A DNA stretch of 64,000 nt from Paenibacillus vietnamensis (GTDB taxonomy: Bacteria; Bacillota; Bacilli; Paenibacillales; Paenibacillaceae). Under the pieces are notes generated by a model. The model saw only the letters and a program-made list of their open reading frames with translations, did no database searches and was not told the origin of the DNA. A program made the position numbers and the translations under genes. The DNA is taken from contig NZ_JAHMHW010000012.1 in NCBI RefSeq assembly GCF_020169515.1, positions 105,021 to 169,020 on the forward strand. Reading direction: 5' to 3'. Below, piece after piece: positions 59,261-64,000 of this stretch (positions are counted from its first letter, which is position 1; each line of letters opens with the position of its first letter).

Positions 59261-59273
59261 ATTGATACGATAT
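59261..59273 (+). promoter_or_regulatory. shared motif ATTGATACG, site 4
   Basis: ATTGATACGATAT lies 101 nt upstream of the first permease gene, directly after the beta-helix terminator, so it probably belongs to the importer promoter. Confidence 0.5.
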
Positions 59274-59374
59274 CCGTTTTTTGAGATTTATAGAGCGCCT
59301 GCGGGTATGCCATGATGATGGTGCGGATCGCTCGGCGCATCCGAACCATCACATCCAAAAGGGGGACAGACCGC

Positions 59375-60340
59375 ATGCATTCATCCAAAACCGCCTGGCG
59401 TGTCACCGCTGCCCAAGCCGAAGGCAAGACAAAATCCCGCAGAAAGTTCCGCAGCGGCGACAAGGAGCTTACCTTTCTCGCGCTGCCGGCGGCGATCTAT
59501 ATTTTCGTCTTCAGCTATCTGACGATGTTCGGAGTCATCATCGCATTCAAAAATTACAGGTACGACAAAGGGATCTGGGGAAGCGAGTGGGTCGGGCTCG
59601 ACAATTTCAAATTTTTTTTCCTGACCGAGAAGGCGTATATCGTCACCCGCAATACCGTTCTTTACAACGTCTGGTTTTGGATCGCAACGACGTTTTGCGC
59701 ACTGCTCGTCGCCATTCTGCTGAACGAAATATCGCGGAAGTGGAGCAAGTATTATCAGACCGTTATGTTTCTTCCGACGTTTGTGTCCTGGGTCGTCATT
59801 ATGTATTTGGCTGAAATCTTCCTGCATCATGACTACGGCTTTATCAACCGGCTGCTGGAATCGCTCGGCGGGGAGCGGATACGCTGGTATCTGGAGCCGG
59901 CTAATTGGCCGGCCATCCTCACCGTCGCCCATCTGTGGAAATCGATCGGCTTCTCGGCGCTCGTCTATTATGCGGGCATTGTCGCGATCGATCCGTCCTA
60001 CTACGAGGCTGCGCGGATCGACGGGGCGACCCGGTTCCAGATGGTGCGCAAAATTACGATTCCGATGCTGGCCCCGCTCATCACGATCCTGTTGATCATG
60101 ACGATAGGCAGCATGTTCCGCGGGGATTTCGGGCTTCACTTTTTTGTATCGGGCAATTCGCCGCTGCTGTACAACTCGGTCGATATTATCGACACGTTTG
60201 TCTATCGCGCGCTCAGCGTCAGCGGAGACACGTCGATGGCGGCCGCCGTGGGGCTTTATCAGTCGCTGGTCGGATTCGTGCTGGTGGTGGCGGCCAACTA
60301 TGCGGTCAGAAAAATCAACGAGGAAAATTCCCTTTGGTAG
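59375..60340 (+). CDS. sugar ABC transporter permease, LplB-like
   Basis: 321 residues, six predicted helices. GDKELTFLALPAAIYIFVFS begins TM1. YYEAARIDGATRFQMVRKIT is the EAA loop that docks the ATPase, followed by IPMLAPLITILLIMTIGSMF. The segment SWVVIMYLAEIFLHHDYGF and the length match the LplB type of the CUT1 family. It pairs with the next permease and the solute-binding lipoprotein; no ATPase gene is present, as is usual where a shared MsmX-type ATPase serves many importers. AAGGGGG lies 8 nt before the ATG. Confidence 0.92.
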   Translation: MHSSKTAWRVTAAQAEGKTKSRRKFRSGDKELTFLALPAAIYIFVFSYLTMFGVIIAFKNYRYDKGIWGSEWVGLDNFKFFFLTEKAYIVTRNTVLYNVWFWIATTFCALLVAILLNEISRKWSKYYQTVMFLPTFVSWVVIMYLAEIFLHHDYGFINRLLESLGGERIRWYLEPANWPAILTVAHLWKSIGFSALVYYAGIVAIDPSYYEAARIDGATRFQMVRKITIPMLAPLITILLIMTIGSMFRGDFGLHFFVSGNSPLLYNSVDIIDTFVYRALSVSGDTSMAAAVGLYQSLVGFVLVVAANYAVRKINEENSLW

Positions 60341-60354
60341 GAGGCGGCGCAACC

Positions 60355-61251
60355 ATGAACGAGACCGCTTTAACCCGCAATCGGACGGGCAACGCAATTA
60401 TTCATTTGTTTTTTCTCCTCTTGTCGGTCGGAATTCTGGCCCCCTTTCTGCTCATTGTGTCCGTATCTTTGACCGACGAGAAATCGCTGATGGAGCTCGG
60501 ATATTCGTTTCTTCCGTCCCGCTTCAGTCTGGTCGCTTACGATTTTATCCTGCGGACGCCGGCCGCGCTGCTGCGGGCTTACGGCAACACGATTATCGTA
60601 ACGGTGACCGGAACTCTTCTGAGTCTGCTGTTTACCAGCATGGTCGCGTACACCATTTCCAGAAGGGATTACAGGCTGAGGGTGCCTTTGACGGTTTATA
60701 TCTTTTTTACGATGCTGTTCTCTGGCGGTCTGGTGCCGTTCTATATTTTGATGACGCAGTACCTGCACTTGAAAGACTCGCTGTGGGCGATCATCCTTCC
60801 CGGCATGCTGTCGCCCTTCTACGTGCTCATCATGAAAGGCTTCATGGGCAAAATACCGCACGAATTGATCGAATCCGCGAAGGTCGACGGGGCCAGCGAA
60901 TGGCGCATCTTCTTCCGGATGATCCTGCCGCTGTCGACGCCGGCGCTGGCGACACTTGGGCTGTTCATCGCCTTCAATTACTGGAACGAGTGGTTCAACG
61001 CGCTGCTGTTCATCGACAACGACAAGCTTGTCCCGCTGCAGCTGCTGCTCGTCCGGATTATGAACACGCTCGATTTTCTCCGGAACAACAGCGAATATAT
61101 TCAAAATCTGGGGCTGGATATGAGCCAGCTGCCCAACGAATCGATGCGGATGGCGCTTGTCATTTTGGTGGCGGGACCGATGATGTTTGTTTTTCCTTTT
61201 TTTCAAAAATATTTCGTGCAGGGCATGACGGTAGGTTCGTTAAAGGGGTAG
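60355..61251 (+). CDS. sugar ABC transporter permease, YtcP-like
   Basis: 298 residues, six predicted helices. SLTDEKSLMELGYSFLPSRF and FMGKIPHELIESAKVDGASE (EAA loop) are characteristic of the second CUT1 permease. Helices include AIIHLFFLLLSVGILAPFLL and LSTPALATLGLFIAFNYWNE. The gene starts 14 nt after the first permease with AGGAGG in the gap. Together they form the membrane channel of the importer. Confidence 0.92.
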   Translation: MNETALTRNRTGNAIIHLFFLLLSVGILAPFLLIVSVSLTDEKSLMELGYSFLPSRFSLVAYDFILRTPAALLRAYGNTIIVTVTGTLLSLLFTSMVAYTISRRDYRLRVPLTVYIFFTMLFSGGLVPFYILMTQYLHLKDSLWAIILPGMLSPFYVLIMKGFMGKIPHELIESAKVDGASEWRIFFRMILPLSTPALATLGLFIAFNYWNEWFNALLFIDNDKLVPLQLLLVRIMNTLDFLRNNSEYIQNLGLDMSQLPNESMRMALVILVAGPMMFVFPFFQKYFVQGMTVGSLKG

Positions 61252-61290
61252 CCCCTTTGATGATAAAATAAACATATGGAGGGGTTTGGC

Positions 61291-62796
61291 ATGAAAAAGG
61301 CCAGATATGTCGGCATTCTGACGGTTTGCTTGATGTTATTCGCATCGGCGTGCAGCAGTGGAAACAACAATACACCTGCGGGCGGGGGCGGTTCGCCGGC
61401 GCCGGCTTCCGGGGAAAGCGACGGAACGCTGCCTGAAGTCAGTCTTACCTGGTATTACGGCGTCGCTCAGGTATCGCCGGATCAGCAGCTGATCGAAGAC
61501 GAGGTCAACAAAATCATCAAGCCCAAAATCAATGCGACCGTCAAGCTGAAGCCGATCGATTTCGGCAGCTATACGACGAAGCTGAACACGGCAAGCGCCG
61601 CCGGCGAGGAGTTCGATCTGGTCTGGACGGCCAACTGGGCTTTCAACTACGACGAGAACGTGAAGAAGGGGGCATTTCTGCCGCTGGACGACTTGATCGA
61701 CACTTATGCACCCGAGACGAAGAAGTCGATTCCGGATTTTACATGGGACGCGACAAAGCATCAGGGCCAAATTTATGCCGTCCCTAACTATCAAACCGTG
61801 ATCTCAAGGTACGGCATTAACGTGATTAAAGAATATGCGGACAAATATGGGCTCGATCCTGGCAAGGTGAAAAGCTATGAGGATCTGGAGCCGTTCCTTG
61901 AGCAGGTGAAGCAAAACGAACCCGGCATCGTTCCGTTCATGCTCGTGGGCCCGCTGACGAAGTTTCATCCGTTCCTGTACGGGTACGACGATTACGGGGT
62001 AAAAATCGGCGACGAGTCGTACAAGACGAATTTTATGGAAGGATCGCCGGAATTCAAGCAATTCGTCGAATTGATGCACCGCTGGTTCGAGAAAGGTTAT
62101 ATTAACGAGGACGCTTCGACGGTCAAGCAGATCGACAGCAGCCATAACGGCAAATTCGCCGCCTCGATCGAATATACGATGAAGCCGGGGTACGAAGCCG
62201 AAATTCAGGCGAAAAACGGCGGAAGAGAAATTATCGGCATTCCGCTTACGGACGTGACGACGACCCGCACCTCCAATATCGCAACGCTGACGGCCATCAG
62301 CCGTACCTCCAAAAATCCGGAGCGCGCCATGATGCTGCTTGAGCTGGTCAATACGGACCGGGAGCTGTTCAACCTGCTCAGCTTCGGCATGGAAGGAAAG
62401 CATTATGAGAAGCTGAGCGATAATATCGTAAAAACGAATCCGAACGGAGGGTATATTGCTTCCAACTGGGTGTTCGGCAACGTGTTTAACGGTTATCTGA
62501 TCGAAGGCCAGGCGCCGGATACGTGGGAAGTGACCAAGGAGCTGAACGCATCCGCCGTCGTGCAGCCGACGTTTGGATTCAACTTCGACGATTCGGCGGT
62601 GAAAGCGGAAAACGCAAACGTAGCGGCCATCCGCGCCGAATACGAGCCGCTGCTGTTCACGGGCACGGTCGATCCGGCCGAATATTTGCCCGAATATATC
62701 GATAAGCTGAAGAAAGCCGGCGCCGAGAAGGTGCAGGCGGAGCTTCAGAAGCAGCTTGATGCTTGGACTGCGGAGAAAAAGAAGAACGGTCAATAG
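61291..62796 (+). CDS. extracellular solute-binding lipoprotein of the sugar importer
   Basis: 501 residues. The signal peptide ends in a lipobox-like FASACSSG, so Cys22 is the likely lipid-modified residue, followed by a Gly/Pro/Ala-rich spacer. The body is a LipO-type CUT1 binding protein with a DUF3502-like C-terminus: SLTWYYGVAQVSPDQQLIED, PIDFGSYTTKLNTASAAGEE, FDLVWTANWAF, YAVPNYQTVISRYGINVIKE. The C-terminal WTAEKKKNGQ tail is usual. GGAGGGG lies 7 nt before ATG 61291. Third gene of the importer operon; it should bind the oligosaccharide sensed or produced by the neighbouring proteins. Confidence 0.93.
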   Translation: MKKARYVGILTVCLMLFASACSSGNNNTPAGGGGSPAPASGESDGTLPEVSLTWYYGVAQVSPDQQLIEDEVNKIIKPKINATVKLKPIDFGSYTTKLNTASAAGEEFDLVWTANWAFNYDENVKKGAFLPLDDLIDTYAPETKKSIPDFTWDATKHQGQIYAVPNYQTVISRYGINVIKEYADKYGLDPGKVKSYEDLEPFLEQVKQNEPGIVPFMLVGPLTKFHPFLYGYDDYGVKIGDESYKTNFMEGSPEFKQFVELMHRWFEKGYINEDASTVKQIDSSHNGKFAASIEYTMKPGYEAEIQAKNGGREIIGIPLTDVTTTRTSNIATLTAISRTSKNPERAMMLLELVNTDRELFNLLSFGMEGKHYEKLSDNIVKTNPNGGYIASNWVFGNVFNGYLIEGQAPDTWEVTKELNASAVVQPTFGFNFDDSAVKAENANVAAIRAEYEPLLFTGTVDPAEYLPEYIDKLKKAGAEKVQAELQKQLDAWTAEKKKNGQ

Positions 62797-62868
62797 GCGG
62801 ATGCGGATGGTGCTCCGCAGCGTGAACGGCCGCCGCCGGACGGTATTCGGCGCTTATCGGAACTGACG

Positions 62869-62910
62869 AAGCCAGCTGTGCGTCTTGCGGGACGCCGGCT
62901 GGCTTTTTTT
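62869..62910 (+). terminator. strong rho-independent terminator of the ABC operon
   Basis: AAGCCAGC and GCTGGCTT pair, with an inner GCGTC/GACGC arm, and run into seven Ts. Confidence 0.9.
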
Positions 62911-63081
62911 ATGGATAAGAATTTATAAGTTTCACATTCGTATATTGATTTTTCGAAGCTAATAGAGCATTTGGTAAGAAAGGTAAACGTATGGAATGTG
63001 TTAGGATGGAAAGAACGTTATAAGATGCAGGGTTTGTATTACTAATGAGATTAAACGTTAATGACGAGAGGAGCGGTTAAG

Positions 63082-63543
63082 ATGGAGAACTTTGTACCTG
63101 TTGTGAAAGCGGAAATGCTGATTAAGAGGCCGGCGCATGAGGTATATGAGGCTTTTGTCGATCCGGCCGTGACGACGAAATTCTGGTTCACGAAAAGCAG
63201 CGGCAGATTGGAGGCGGACAAGCGAGTACGGTGGGAGTGGGAAATGTACGGTGTATCCGATGAGGTTCATGTTCTGGAACTGGAAGAGGACAGGCGTATT
63301 GTTCTCAAATGGTCGGACGGCACGAAGACGGAGTGGAGCTTTACTGAGCAGTCGGAGGATGAAACCTTTGTCACGATCACGTACTCGGGGTTTGGCGGCA
63401 GTGTGGAAGAGCTCGTCCTTCAGGCGACCGACAACATGGGCGGGTACACGATCGTGCTCTGCGGGCTGAAGGCGCTGCTTGAGCACGGCGTCGTCCTGAA
63501 TCTCGTAGCGGATAAGGCTCCTTATGCTCATGTGAAGCGTTAA
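63082..63543 (+). CDS. SRPBCC-domain protein
   Basis: 153 residues, full length. AEMLIKRPAHEVYEAFVDPA and VTTKFWFTKSSGRLEADKRV are the typical opening of AHSA1-like SRPBCC proteins; TITYSGFGGSVEELVLQATD and the closing long helix GGYTIVLCGLKALLEHG complete the fold. A ligand-binding pocket is implied but no function is known. ATG 63082 has AGAGGAG 9 nt upstream. It has no operon partner; a repeat array begins 23 nt after its stop. Confidence 0.88.
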   Translation: MENFVPVVKAEMLIKRPAHEVYEAFVDPAVTTKFWFTKSSGRLEADKRVRWEWEMYGVSDEVHVLELEEDRRIVLKWSDGTKTEWSFTEQSEDETFVTITYSGFGGSVEELVLQATDNMGGYTIVLCGLKALLEHGVVLNLVADKAPYAHVKR

Positions 63544-63565
63544 GTTGGATGTTGAGCAGCTATTC

Positions 63566-63955
63566 TGTTGTGCAATCTGCAGCAGAACGGGGAAAAGAAT
63601 TCAGCGCCCGCCAATCTGCTGTACAAACTGCAGCAGAACGGCAACCAGTATCGAGCGCCCGCCAATCTGCTGTACAAACTGCAGCAGAAACCTGACATGA
63701 ACGGCAGTTGGCCGAGCTGTGCTGCACTTTTGCATCAGATCGCTCAACGCTCAGCTCCGATTGGCCGATATGGCGCGATTCTACTGCAAAAACTGCAGCA
63801 GAATGGCAAATAGTATCGAGTTCTCGCCATTCTGCTGTACAAACTGCAGCAGAACGGCGAATAGTATCGAGTTCCCGCCATCCTGCTGTACAAACTGCAA
63901 CAGAATGGCAAATAGTATCGAGTTCCCTCCATCCTGCTGTACAAACTCCACAGCC
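63566..63955. repeat. tandem array with CTGCAG palindromes, unit about 51 bp
   Basis: CTGCTGTACAAACTGCAGCA (or close variants) recurs at about 63618, 63667, 63831, 63882 and 63933, with degenerate forms near 63570 and 63784. Between them lie conserved stretches such as GAACGGCGAATAGTATCGAG, TTCCCGCCAT. The 63667-63784 segment matches the composite repeat at 32180-32365. Because the unit is a multiple of three, repetitive open frames appear on both strands; these are artefacts. Confidence 0.9.
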
Positions 63956-64000
63956 CCCTAATTAAACTGGAGTCTTCCCCTACAATAAATTAGACTATTT

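Noticed and set aside
63566..63955. Possible CRISPR array
   Set aside because: The palindromic 'repeats' are evenly spaced, but the 'spacers' are also near-identical to one another, and no cas gene is present. It is a tandem repeat.
63566..63961. Small repeat proteins encoded in both strands of the right-end array
   Set aside because: The 51-bp unit is a multiple of three, so open frames arise automatically; there are no ribosome sites.

Overview
The window reads as chromosome of a spore-forming Firmicute of the Paenibacillaceae, most likely Paenibacillus or a close relative. The signs are S-layer-homology surface proteins, 'stalk' (copper-amine-oxidase N-terminal-like) secreted proteins, a Spo0E-type phosphatase, a YteA-like sporulation zinc-finger protein, a split glycine decarboxylase (gcvPA/gcvPB), a T-box leader, membrane-bound AraC-type regulators and LplB/YtcP-type sugar importers. 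This is inferred from gene families; no rRNA gene is present.

Layout. 0-2.6 kb: two VOC proteins, an SRPBCC protein and an ECF sigma factor with a SnoaL-like tail. 2.7-4.4 kb: an IS200/IS605 element with a frameshifted tnpA and an intact tnpB. 4.5-9.6 kb: a small unknown protein, a secreted stalk/propeller protein, and a zinc-dependent phospholipase-C-family gene paired with an unknown gene. 10.2-12.0 kb: a Spo0E-like protein and a tandem duplication of a secreted-protein gene. 12-19.6 kb: an FAD oxidoreductase, YteA-like, DUF421 and SMI1/KNR4 proteins, an ECF sigma/anti-sigma-like pair, then an AT-richer patch (YdcF, a membrane-anchored unknown, a nucleotidyltransferase, decayed genes). 19.8-25.6 kb: sugar catabolism (AraC regulator, Gfo/Idh/MocA dehydrogenase, sugar isomerase, GH43, cupin) and a DUF1801 protein. 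25.8-31.1 kb: a 1215-residue SLH/cadherin-like surface protein followed by three paralogous phage-tail-collar proteins. 31.7-38.3 kb: glycine cleavage system (gcvH divergent from gcvT-gcvPA-gcvPB) and a T-box-controlled asd.

38.9-46.2 kb: a secreted Cu/Zn-SOD-like protein, a two-component pair whose genes converge and share a CTAG stop overlap, a paired inverted repeat, and a two-gene operon for an 890-residue Ig-repeat protein plus a 239-residue helical partner, neither assignable to a known system. A TIMP-like secreted protein follows. 46.6-49.1 kb: gluQRS directly downstream of tRNA-Asp(GUC), the tRNA whose queuosine GluQRS modifies; a stalk protein; a VOC protein. 49.2-62.8 kb: a carbohydrate-use block (GH43, two transporters, transmembrane AraC regulator, giant beta-helix protein, two ABC permeases, solute-binding lipoprotein). 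A shared ATTGATACG-type motif lies upstream of several of these genes, which suggests one regulon. The window ends with an SRPBCC gene and a tandem repeat array.

Several intergenic regions carry repeats that recur across the window, notably a CTGCAG-palindrome family at 32.2-32.4 kb and 63.6-63.95 kb. Best candidates for something undescribed: the 41.7-45.3 kb operon with its two-component system; the unidentified structured leader of the gcv operon; the duplicated secreted gene with only synonymous differences; and the shared-motif carbohydrate regulon.
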